Source: Begonia masoniana (lineage: Eukaryota > Streptophyta > Magnoliopsida > Cucurbitales > Begoniaceae). From it: a stretch of 64,000 bases of DNA. Shown here piece by piece: positions 11,215 to 20,548 of this stretch. The DNA is taken from the NCBI GenBank assembly GCA_022432975.1, contig CM039511.1:24915153-24979152 (forward strand), in the 5' to 3' direction. Numbering within the stretch: position 1 is the first letter of the stretch; the number at the start of each line of letters is the position of its first letter. The position numbers and the translations under genes are program-made. The notes beneath the pieces were generated by a model. That model saw only the letters and a list, made by a program, of their open reading frames with translations, did no database searches and was not told the origin of the DNA.

Positions 11215-12539
11215 TTTACCTATCTTTTTATAACAATCGAGTAATTAGTCAGGTGAAATTATTACCAATGCCGGCCATTAAATCCTATAATATCATGCTA
11301 CCATTCGGAGCGTCACTACACATAGATTCAAAGATGAAGGTAGTGTCGTATCGGTAAGGGGCGAGGAATTCGACCCGGACCTTAGCATGATTAATAGGAA
11401 CTAGAATGAGGTTATTTTAGAGAAGGATTTATTTAGAAGAGAAAAACGAATGTGGGTTGACGGTATAATGGGTTTGATTGAGAGCAAGGGGTCTATGAGC
11501 ATCAAAGGTTAAAACGCTAAGTTCTGAACGACTGATGTGAGGAAGTTGGTTAATCCAAGGACTATTAATTTTGGACTTTGAACAAAGTAATGTCACTAAG
11601 ATTGTTCAAGAAGGATGCTGTAGTTGATCGACTTAAAGTGATAAATTAAGTAGACAATCCTCTTAACAATGGCTCAAGGAAAAGAGTATCACGTTGGATG
11701 ATAAGACTGGAATGGAAAAGCTGGTGGAATTAAGAGTGACCAATAAGGCGGGAAAGTGTTAAGTTTTTCGTGATTGAGACCTTGAGAGTAGCTTCGATAA
11801 TATAGTTTGAGCAATATAGCAATGGGGACCTTAGTTGTGAAATCCACATTGGAACAATTATCATAATTGGATAATTGCTCGAGGAAAGTATGTGACTTTG
11901 GACACTATTGATGAAGTAGTTAATGAGAGAACATTACTAGGGAAATATAGAACTTGAGTTGTCATACCTTATGACTATGGTTAAAGTTTATGAACTCATG
12001 CATGAGATTGAGTTACAACCCAAGGGTTATTAGAAATCTTTAGGCGATAGTAAACCTAAGTGAGGTTAAGGAGCTTAGCTATGATTATTATCTAAAAGTA
12101 TATCTGACGAAAACATTGATTAAAGAGACCTTGAAGTCATTTTTATTAGGAAATTGAGGGTTTGAAATGAGCACTGTCGAGAAACTTGAACATAAGGCCA
12201 AATTAGATTAGCTAGAAAATTTAACTTGCGGTTGATTAATTGGAGACTTAGGAACTTGATGGTACTCGATGCATAATCAAGGACGTGTTAAGTCCAATTG
12301 GAAGTAGTGGATACGGTTATGAGACTATGTTGGTTAATATGATTTTGAGAGTTTCGGTTTAGAACCATAGAGATTGATCCCACCTATAGATAGAATCATA
12401 GTTCTTAAATAGAAAAATTGAATTTTTAGAAAAGACGAAGGGAATGGACTCAAAGAGTACAAAATGACCATAGGTTGAGGAATAAGGCCACTACGCTGAG
12501 AAAATTTTGTGGACAAAATTTTGTTTAAGGAGGGTAGGA
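11215..12539 (+). mobile_element. E2 decayed internal region without RT or integrase
   Basis: A protease remnant is readable near 11270-11330 (SYNIMLPFGASLH, compared with NYSVMLPSGEYLH in E4). After that I find no RT, RNase H or integrase motif in either strand, only about 1.2 kb of AT-rich sequence with many stops. The end has the family's AATTTTGTTTAAGGAGGGTA polypurine region (12519-12538). E2 is therefore an internally deleted, non-autonomous copy about 2.5 kb long between its LTRs. Confidence 0.75.
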
Positions 12540-13002
12540 TGTAACACCCAGCATTTTCGGTTATTTAATTATCCCGAAATTCACTAAACAGAGTTAATTC
12601 GCTATTAATATAATGATTATTTTATTAGAATTTGGACGCCGAGAATTTTAAGGTTTAGGAAGAATAGAACGAAAAAGGGAGCCAAAACACCGAGGTTTTT
12701 GGGTTTCCGCTCATTAAGGATATTTTTGTAAATAGAAGAATTTATGTCCGTTTCGCGAGCGAAAAGTTTAAAGTTACGAGAATCTAAAACGAAGGGTTTC
12801 GCTTGTTTTGTGAGAAAATTAGGTTGAGTGGCAAAATTGAAAATTAGGTTAATTTTAAAATTAAAACTCTCATAAATCGCTCTCCTTCACAATTCCATCG
12901 GCAGAACAAGTTTTCCCCTTTTCTCTACATGCGATTTTTCTCCCTTCGGCGTTCTCTCTTGCTCGGCAGCCACAGTTCTTCTCCCTTGGATCGATTTTCC
13001 TT

Positions 13003-13448
13003 CCGTTCTTCTCAAGATTCAAGCTCTAGGTAAGGTTCTAAGCATTGGATACGTTTAGATTTTTGAATTAGGGCTGGGTTTAATTAGGGTTGTCAATGTT
13101 ATGGTTGAGAAATTTTAGGTTGATGTTTGAAATTGAGGTTTTTGGAAGATTAATGACTATTAATGGTGAAAAGTAAACGTTGGATTGAAATTTGGTAGTT
13201 GAAGGAGTTAAATGCCATTAATGCTCCGTTCTTCTCAAGATTCATGCTCTAGGTAAGGTTCTAAGCATTGGATACGTTTAGATTTTCGAATTAGGGCTGG
13301 GTTTAATAGGGTTGTCAATGTTAGGGTTGAGAAATTTTAGGTTGATGTTTGAAATTGACATTTTTGGTAGATTAATGACTATTAATGGTGAAAGGTAAAC
13401 GTTGGATTGAAATTTGGTAGTTAAAGAAGTTAAATGCCATTAATGCTA
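13003..13448 (+). repeat. 223-bp tandem duplication in the E2 3' LTR
   Basis: The segment beginning CCGTTCTTCTCAAGATTC is repeated once, head to tail, with few differences. The offset is about 223 bp: CTCTAG/GTAAGG occurs at 13025 and again near 13248. The duplication doubles the first donor-like site after the CT-rich tract. Confidence 0.85.
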
Positions 13449-13644
13449 TTAGAAACAAAGTTACGCACTCAAGGTATTCGGTGAAATGCCTGAGAGGTAT
13501 AAGCTGAATTTTAGGAAGTTACCTTAGTAAGGAATTTCACTAGTTTTGGATTCTGTTTATTTAGAATTGATTCTAACATTGAAATATCAAATGTCGTAGG
13601 TGGAAAAGAGTGAAAGTGAAGGCACGGCTCGCTAAGGAATCCAG

Positions 13645-14330
13645 GTAAATGGGTGTGTAGGCGTCCGGCCATTAGGACCTTACATCACAAGGGTACTAGG
13701 AAATTTGTATTGATGCTTGTTTGATGATTTATGAATGATTGAGAATTATGTTATGTTGAGTAGAGTAGCGTTATGATACGATCTATGATAGATGACTCGT
13801 TTTCTTTAGCATGACGTTCCTATGTGCACCCATGTCTATGCATTATGATTTTCTTAAAAGCATACAAAATATTTTGTGAGCATGATTTAAATTAACAAAA
13901 TAAGAATATGTAATGTATGTATGAATGGTTAAGTGTGGAATGGGGTGAAATGGCTACGATTTGCCCACGGGTTGGACCACGATTATGTTATCAAGATTAT
14001 GAGTACGGTTCACGGATCCTCTTGCTACTGGGGGGCGGAGTAGCAGGAAGGCTCGTGGATCCTTCCGCTGGTGGGGCCAGGTTGATACTGCATGATTAGT
14101 CCGCGGATCCTGCTACTATGTTGGCCGGACTAGTCGTTACGGTTATTGTACAAAAGGACCACGATTATGATTCTTATGTCATTTCCCTTCGTGCCCCTTA
14201 ATCCATGACAAGTGAACGATGATATAATATCACGAACATGATTTCTATGAAGCATGCATTTCTGAATAATTATGTATATGTTCCACCTCTTACTAAGCAT
14301 TAGGCTTATAGTTTAAACCTTATGATGTAG
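13645..14330 (+). other. Candidate LTR intron, E2
   Basis: The donor is ATCCAG/GTAAAT and the acceptor TATGATGTAG/GTGACG. TACTAAGCATTAGGCTTA starts at 14291, about 40 bp before the acceptor. The layout matches E1, E3, E4, E5 and E6. The homologous E1 insertion point (14086) lies inside it. Confidence 0.4.
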
Positions 14331-14799
14331 GTGACGAGTTGGAAGGTGAGGACCTCAAACCGAATGATGATGTTTAAGTCAGGTTGCTGGATAGTGCTCA
14401 TGGCGGGATTTTGTGGTTGGGCGGCGATTTTGACCCGTGGATGATGCTCCTAGCATGTTTTGGTATGTGTTTATGAAATTAGAATCGTAGGTAGAAAAAG
14501 ATTTCTTCTGAATGATAAATGCTGGCGTTGTTTGGTACTTACTATGTTTTACATGGGGATTTTAAGACTAAGAGTTTAATTCCGTTTAAATTTCCGTTGT
14601 GGTTTTCTCTTCTTATTTCTCTTCCGATTTTAACGTGGGAGGTGTAGTGATTTAAAGACTTTCGTTTTGAATAGATTAAATGAGTTTTGAGTTGTAAATT
14701 TGGGAGAAAGTTTAGTTGATTTGTAGTAAGTTTATCAGGTGATGAAGAAGAGAAAGGAAGAATGAGAAGTGAAGAAATTAAGTCGGCAACAAAGAGCTT

Positions 14800-14976
14800 G
14801 CCGATCGATCAGCCAATGTGGCAATCAATCAGCAGTGCTCGGTCTGGCGAATAGATGTGAACAGAGAGATAGCCAATCGATCTGTTGAAATGGCCGATTG
14901 ATCGGCAATGCTACTGGCGATAAACGAACTAGAGAGATAGTTGAACGATTGGCTGAAATGGCCGATTGATCGGCTG
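14800..14976 (+). repeat. LTR hairpin cassette, E2 3' copy
   Basis: This is the counterpart of 9596-9751 and is more decayed. GCCGATTGATCGGC (14961-14974) still pairs apart from its 2-nt centre. The first palindrome has changed to GCCGATCGATCAGCC. An extra unit near 14939-14955 is present. Confidence 0.7.
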
Positions 14977-15226
14977 AATATTTTTGGGCGATTCTGTCCT
15001 TTCTTCTCCCTTAAAATTGAGAACGTTTTTTTTATCTCCTCCTCAATTTTGTAATGTTTCTCTTTAATCTATTTTAAAGGATCGCAAATAAATTTCAAGT
15101 GCGACACTTAATCGTTTTAGCAAAGATTCCTTCAAGTAGTTTATAGTAAAAAAACAATATGTGTCAAGAATAGGTTCACGATCACGTTCATGTAAGTCGC
15201 GGCCCGTTGAATTTCGGGTCGTGACA

Positions 15227-16377
15227 GTGTGCCTCCGATCTTTCTCTGCTGGGTCAAGGGGTGGTCGTCCTAGACGGTTATAGGATGAGTGCCTACTTGA
15301 TCCACATGGCTAGGTGAAAGAATAATGAAACGAAAAGAAAACGAGAACAACAGAGCGTGTAGAAACTGCATGTGTTAGGGGTTGAGTATGCATTATTTTT
15401 AAATTCATTATTCCATACTTGCTAAACATTAGGCTTACGTTTTGTGTTCTATGGTGTAGGTGACGACGAGCTCTCAGGTGAGTTCTATGAGCAAGGCCAG
15501 GATTAGAAGGCAGTTGGCAATGCATTTTGTATGCCGGTGCTGGCAGCCTGTTGGGGCGCCTTGACCATGGATTGAGATATGGGTTTTGGTAGGTCTTTGA
15601 GGAGATTTTGGATTGTAAATAGGTTAGGATACTTGAACCTTTTGGTGTGTATTTGTGGGATTTTCATGTATAATGGGTTGTTTTTCAGGTGTTGGTTTTT
15701 AAACAATCAACCGTTGTGCTGCTTGAATTTTTAAAAAGAAAAGTGTTCGTTTTCACTAATTTTTACGCTTATGTTTACGTTTTTGAGTGTTTTTTATGGG
15801 TTTTAACGTGTCGAGGGGTGGAAAATATTGGGAGGTGGTTTAGGTATGTTTTTAGGTGAAAGGTAGGGGTGAGAAGTGAAGGAAATTGGAAAAGGTGGAA
15901 AAAAAAGTCGAGGGAGGCACGCAGGCGCCAGGAGGTGGCGCGTAAGTGCAGGCGCGGCACGCGCAGCAGACGCAGGGTGCACACTGCTGGGGAACTCGCA
16001 GCACCCTGTGCCGATCGATCAGTGATCGATCGGGTGCAATAGAGGCGTTGCCGATCGATCGCCTCTGGCACAAGGCTGCTCGCAAGAGAGATGCGCTGCT
16101 GCGCGCAGCGACAGCGGGTAGGCGCACGCGCGGGGCATGCTTGTGGCCCAACAGAATTTTTAAAATTTTTTTTTTTCATTTTTGAATATGTTTTAACCCG
16201 ATCTTTTTTGACGTCTTTTGTACGTATTTTATGAATGTTTTCCACCTATTTTCAAGTATTTGAAAAACCCAAAAACTGAGTCAAAATTTTATCAAAAAAT
16301 TATTTAATCATCGTTTAACGATTTGTAAGAGTGGGTAAAGTTGCGGCTCGAGTCGGGGGAAAACCCAGGGCGTTACA
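15227..16377 (+). mobile_element. E3 5' LTR, 3' remainder after E2 insertion
   Basis: This aligns with 38509-39694, the end of the E3 3' LTR, including GGTCAAGG, GCTAAACATTAGGCTTA and ATGGTGTAG/GTGACGACGA (AG at 15458-15459). It ends GGGCGTTACA before a perfect primer-binding site. The 5' part of this LTR is left of the window. Confidence 0.92.
15973..16066 (+). repeat. LTR hairpin cassette, E3 5' copy
   Basis: 8-bp stem CAGGGTGC/GCACCCTG (15973-16008), then CCGATCGATC/GATCGATCGG with a 3-nt loop (16011-16033), then AGAGGCG/CGCCTCT around a CCGATCGATC core (16041-16066). Confidence 0.7.
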
Positions 16378-16380
16378 AGT

Positions 16381-16392
16381 TGGTATCAGAGC
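16381..16392 (+). promoter_or_regulatory. E3 primer-binding site
   Basis: TGGTATCAGAGC is a perfect match to the initiator tRNA-Met class and starts 4 bp after the LTR end. Confidence 0.9.
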
Positions 16393-16729
16393 CTAATGGT
16401 CAAGTCGTTTAAAGGATTACCCAACAATGTCAGCCGCCATGCAAGGTGCTTCACCAACTGTAAATATTTATTTTAATTTAGTTAGCTTATGCCTAAAATT
16501 TGATTGCATTAACATTGATCAGGAATAGAAATGAGGTTGTATGAGTTGATGGTTATGGGAATATGAATATTTAATTTTGTTACTAATAGGGGATCTTAAC
16601 TTAGGAAGTATAAGATGGAAATAGATATAAGCTAGATGCAAACGACCTAGGCCCCTGACCTTAAATGCATAGTCTTCGGATTTCACTTGTGCCAAGGAGT
16701 GAATATAGAAGATTGAGTGTATGTTTGAG

Positions 16730-17330
16730 TATGTTATGAGAGAAGAGAGTGAGAAGGTGTTTTGTGCAGTGTTCCACCTGGAGAAGGACGTTGGTTTTTG
16801 GTGGAATACCGTTAGGACTCCATCAAGTGTAGAAGTAATGACATGGGAAAGATTTAGGGCCCCTTGTTGTGATAAGTACTTTAGCCAAACGATCTGAACT
16901 GATAAGATGAAAGAGTTTGCTCCACCGCAACAAACTTGATCGGTGGCCAAGGATTGAAGTTGAACGTCTTCAAAGGAGTGAGGACAGCGAGCATTAATGA
17001 TATGCTGTGCCACAAGGTTGTAGCAAGAGCCAAAACTAGATGATATGGAGATAAAGACGTAACGATAAAGAGAACTGCCAAGGGAATTCTCTGGGGAAAT
17101 CACATCTTAGCAGAGTAATGAAGATTAACTACAACCTCAAAGTGTCAAAAGGGCGGGTAGCAGTAAGATTCGTCAGGGAAGGGGGAAGTGTACCCGAGGG
17201 TGCGTATAGCTTCCTCAATGCCCAACCAGTAAGGAGTTTTGTGGTGGTGGGTGCAAGGCAAGATCGGACCGATATTTTATGGTAATGAAAAAGGTCATAT
17301 CTCTATGGACTGCCCAACACTAAATTAGAG
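16730..17330 (+). pseudogene. E3 gag remnant
   Basis: A readable stretch at about 16747-16890 (VFCAVFHLEKDVGFWWNTV, then VMTWERF and DKYFSQ) aligns with the E4 gag. It is followed by stops and frame changes. A broken zinc-knuckle tail, GHISMDCPTL, lies near 17290-17325. No long frame remains. Confidence 0.8.
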
Positions 17331-17961
17331 AACCTGTAAGAGTAGCGCCAAGGATGTTATATAGCAGTGAATTGAAGTAGGCTTGAGGACTTGGGGAGGC
17401 GAGGAGATTTGGATTTAGAATGTCAACTTAGCAGTGAGAAGTTTGCGAACTGGAACATTGTTGTATGAATCTTCGTGAGGAGGCCAAGAAGAGTGGTCAA
17501 GACCTGATTAGGAGGAACAAAAGAGGGTAGGTTAGAAACCTTGAAGGAAGATTTAAGAAATCCTTTGTGCGTATAGATATTATTAGGAGTAAAGGAGTTT
17601 GTGGGAACAATCGCGAGTAAAGGTGGCTTTAGGGATAAGTGAAGGAAAGAAAAGATAATAATATAAACGTGAGTAATATCACTCGATTGAGAAGGTTTTA
17701 AGGATTTGAGGCAACTATAGGTATTCTATGGGGGAGGAAATTGGATGAACTTTATGCGAGAAAAACCTAGAGGGGAGCCTAAGTTAGTGAATTTTGTAAG
17801 TTTAATTGATAGTCGAGTAAAGTGAAGTCAACAATTGTTGGGATTATTGGGTGCTAGAATGTATAGTTTAGAATGACCCAAATTAGAGTCATAGAGAGTT
17901 GACAATCCTCGATGAATGCTCGAGATTATAGTTGATGACATTAAGAGCAGTGAATGCAGCT
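17331..17961 (+). mobile_element. E3 internal region, decayed
   Basis: AT-rich sequence with many stops; no pol motif is readable. Its end (about 17750-17960) aligns with 31190-31390 in E5, showing that both families share this internal block. E4 interrupts it at 17962. Confidence 0.7.
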
Positions 17962-17966
17962 ATGAG
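17962..17966. other. Target-site duplication of E4, left copy
   Basis: ATGAG directly before the E4 5' LTR is repeated at 27576-27580 directly after its 3' LTR. E3 sequence continues on both sides. Confidence 0.95.
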
Positions 17967-18827
17967 TGTAACACCCAGAAATTTCATTTTAAGGATTCCG
18001 AGCTTTAAGTTTCGAATATTAAGTATTTAAGCATTATAGAAGCAATAATTCGTAGAAATATTAAATAAAGTCCAAATGACCAACGAGAAGTTTCGTTAGA
18101 GCCCTAAGAATAAATAGGATTATTTGGTAAGATAAAATAATTTTGGAGGAACTGAATGGATAGAGGAAATATCAATTAGAGCTAAGGGAATAGGCAAAGG
18201 GCATTTAGGTAATTTTCTTTTAAAGTTAAAATTTCATTAAAACCTAAAGTCTCTCTCCCTCTTTCTCATTTTCTCCTCCACGCACGCGAGCCTCTCCTCT
18301 TTGGCGATTTCTTTCCCTTTCTCCATCGCCATCTTCAACGGTTCGATCACTCCTCCATTTTGGCGATTCTTCCTTCAAGTTTCTTCCCCAAGTCGACTCT
18401 TAGGGTAAGCTCTACGTTTTAGTCAAGAGATTAGTCGTTTTTGGAGTTGTTTTGAGTTAGGGTTTGTTAAGAAAACTTGGGATTTTGTTAGAAATCTTTA
18501 GGGTTGTTTATTTATTACTCATTGATGATGTTTAATGTTAAATCTAGGTTGTTGGAGTAGATTAATGGTGTTGGATGATGTTTAATGTGAGATCTAGGTT
18601 GTTGGAGGTTGGTAAAACACCATTAATGGAGTTTTGAAGTTAATGAACACTAAGTGTTCGATGAAATGCCCAAAAGAAAAGGATTAGAGTTTTTAGAAGG
18701 ATTTGTCCTAGCTAGAAAAGTCGATTGTTTAGATTCGATGTTTAAAAATCGATATTAATGATGTGATGTTAAATGCTCTAGGTAACCCAAGCTCAAAGGA
18801 CGGTGCTCGGCATATTTAGGACGCCAG

Positions 18828-19424
18828 GTAAGTGACCGTTAGGCTTTCCGGCCACTAAGACCCTACGTCGTACAATGTTGATAATGTTGACTGTTAAGAA
18901 GAAAGTGGTTATAGGGGTTGGTGGAAGACGGGTAGTTAAGGAAAGATTGATAGTTTAAGTAGTGCCTTAGTGATTTAGGTAGTGCTTGTTTGATAGGTTT
19001 TCCTTATGTATGTTACCCCTCATGCATCATGTTTTACTAAAGTGCATACGAACTATTTACGAGCATGTTTTATGAAAAGTTAAATGAAAGAACGATTATG
19101 TGAACGATGTATGTTTCTCACGCGTCAAGAATGTATGATCCTCACGTGTATGTTTCTCACGGGTTAAAATGTATGTTTCTCACGGGGCAAGACCTATGTT
19201 TCTCACGGGGCAAGACCTATGTTTCTCACGGGGAAAGACCTATGTTTCTCATGGGGCAACACCTATGTTTCTTACGGGGCAAGACGTATGTTTCTCACGG
19301 GGCAAGGAAGTGGTTTAATGAAACGAAACGAAAATGTTTTATAAATGTCATGCATATGTGTAAAGTTACGTTTAGTACGCTCCTTACTAAGCATTAGACT
19401 TAATGTAGTTATTGTATGATGTAG
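18828..19424 (+). other. Candidate LTR intron, E4
   Basis: Donor ACGCCAG/GTAAGTG and acceptor ATGATGTAG/GTGACG, with TACTAAGCATTAGACTTA before the acceptor. The copy in the 3' LTR is 26000-26596. The minisatellite lies inside it. Confidence 0.45.
19110..19306 (+). repeat. 23-bp LTR minisatellite, E4 5' copy
   Basis: About eight head-to-tail units of the type TATGTTTCTCACGGGGCAAG plus 3 bases. Early units are degenerate and the middle ones near-perfect. The repeat is open in one frame (YVSHG-like periodic peptide), which I read as a by-product and not a gene. E6 has about three related units at 40503-40566. Confidence 0.9.
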
Positions 19425-19957
19425 GTGACGATAACGAAGGTGAGGAACCTCCTTACGACGATCAAGTGTAGCGGTCGATGGGTGGAGCTCGTGGCGGCGG
19501 CTCGTGTTTTGGTCAGGATGGTTGACTCACGGTTAGGTATTTTTGAGAGTCTTATGGATGTTTTGGGATCGAGGGTGAAATGTACAGATTGTGGTATGAT
19601 TTGATACTTTCTAGGATGTCTAGTGGTTGTATAGATAATGAAAAATGTTTTGTGGTACTTTCGATGGTTTTAAAACAGGTAGGAATGTTAAACTTTTAAA
19701 CGGAACCACGCGGTTCATTTTTATGAAAATCATTTATGTTTAAAGATGATTCGTGTCGGTTTTGAGCGTTTGAGTAAATGTTATGTTTTGAGGGTATTTA
19801 TGGAGGTATGTAAAGTTTGGGTGAAAGAAGAAGGTGGAAGAAAGGAGAAGAAGTTGTAGTGTTTTGAGTGTTGTGTGTTTGTGTTAAAAATGTGAAGTGC
19901 AGGGAGTGTGAAGGAAGTGTGAAGAAAGAAGAAGAAGAAAAAGAGGAGGGAGAACCG

Positions 19958-20169
19958 CGCTCTCTGGAGGAATTCCAGAGAGCGTGGCTATTGCTCGCCT
20001 CTGGGAGGCGAGCAATCGCCTCTTCCTCTGCCTGGCAAGCGATTGCCAGGCGAAGAAACAATCGCCAGGGGGCGATTGCTCGCTAGGAGCAATCGCCTGC
20101 CAGCGATTGCTCGCTAGGAGCAATCGCTGGCTGGCGATCAATCGCCATATTTTTGGCGATTGATCGCCA
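19958..20169 (+). repeat. LTR hairpin cassette, E4 5' copy
   Basis: Seven stems in 212 bp: 11-bp arms CGCTCTCTGGA (19958-19984); 11-bp ATTGCTCGCCT (19990-20016); 9-bp GCCTGGCAA (20030-20051); 11-bp GGCGATTGCTC (20071-20097); 14-bp GCCAGCGATTGCTC (20099-20131); and TGGCGATCAATCGCCA (20132-20147) paired with its complement TGGCGATTGATCGCCA (20154-20169) across 6 nt. All arms are perfect. Confidence 0.9.
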
Positions 20170-20408
20170 CCTCTTCTGGCCATTTAAAAAAAAAAAATGT
20201 TTTAAAATAAATTGTTTTCTTTTATTAATTAATTGTTTTAATTGTTTAAGTTTATTGTTTTAGTAATTGTTTTAAATGATTAACTAAACGAACTCCGATT
20301 TCTATTTCGATTTCGGCTCCGATTTAGATTTCGCTCCACGTACATTTAAAGTAAAAGATTTAAAAAAAAAAAAATTATTAGGATACGGGTAAGGGTCGTG
20401 ACAGTTTA

Positions 20409-20419
20409 TGGTATCTGAG
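20409..20419 (+). promoter_or_regulatory. E4 primer-binding site
   Basis: TGGTATCTGAG lies 5 bp after the LTR end, close to the Met-type TGGTATCAGAG with one change. Confidence 0.8.
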
Positions 20420-20448
20420 AGATAGAGTTTTAAAAGCGATTTTGTGAT

Positions 20449-20491
20449 ATGCCTGCCAAACACACCGCCGTACGGGAACTCTCCATCGACT
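20449..20491 (+). other. Short upstream frame ending at a donor-like site
   Basis: ATG 20449 opens MPAKHTAVREL... and reaches GACT/GTAAGTGTTT at 20491-20501. E5 has a similar ATG-CCG-GCC-GCC start followed by ACT/GTAAGTATTT near 30040. E3 has ATG-TCA-GCC-GCC followed by ACT/GTAAAT near 16460. It could be a leader exon or an upstream ORF. Confidence 0.35.
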
Positions 20492-20548
20492 GTAAGTGTT
20501 TAAGTTTAAGTATGATTCCTAGATGTTTATTGTTTTGTGTCGTCTAAT

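Larger units (their letters stand above)
12540..15226 (+). mobile_element. E2 3' LTR (2.69 kb)
   Basis: The LTR starts TGTAACACCC after the polypurine tract and ends GGGTCGTGACA. It carries a CATAAATC TATA-like site and CT-rich start near 12870-12900, a 223-bp tandem duplication, an intron-like donor and acceptor pair and the palindrome cassette. At 15227 the sequence continues as the E3 LTR (GTGTGCCTCCGATC), so E2 is inserted in E3. The other half of its target duplication is outside the window. Confidence 0.92.
17967..20403 (+). mobile_element. E4 5' LTR (2.44 kb)
   Basis: TGTAACACCC...GGGTCGTGACA. It is nearly identical to 25151-27575. The differences seen include a 12-bp segment at about 18390 missing from the 3' copy and scattered point changes. 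A CT-rich tract (18246-18300) marks a possible transcript start. It contains a 23-bp minisatellite, intron-like splice sites and the clearest hairpin cassette of the window. Confidence 0.96.

Noticed and set aside
19107..19397. Periodic YVSHG-type peptide frame
   Set aside because: It is the translation of the 23-bp minisatellite and is identical in both LTRs because the LTRs are identical.
1285..20169. CRISPR array
   Set aside because: The repeats are palindromes of different sequence without regular spacers, in plant LTRs, and no cas gene is present.
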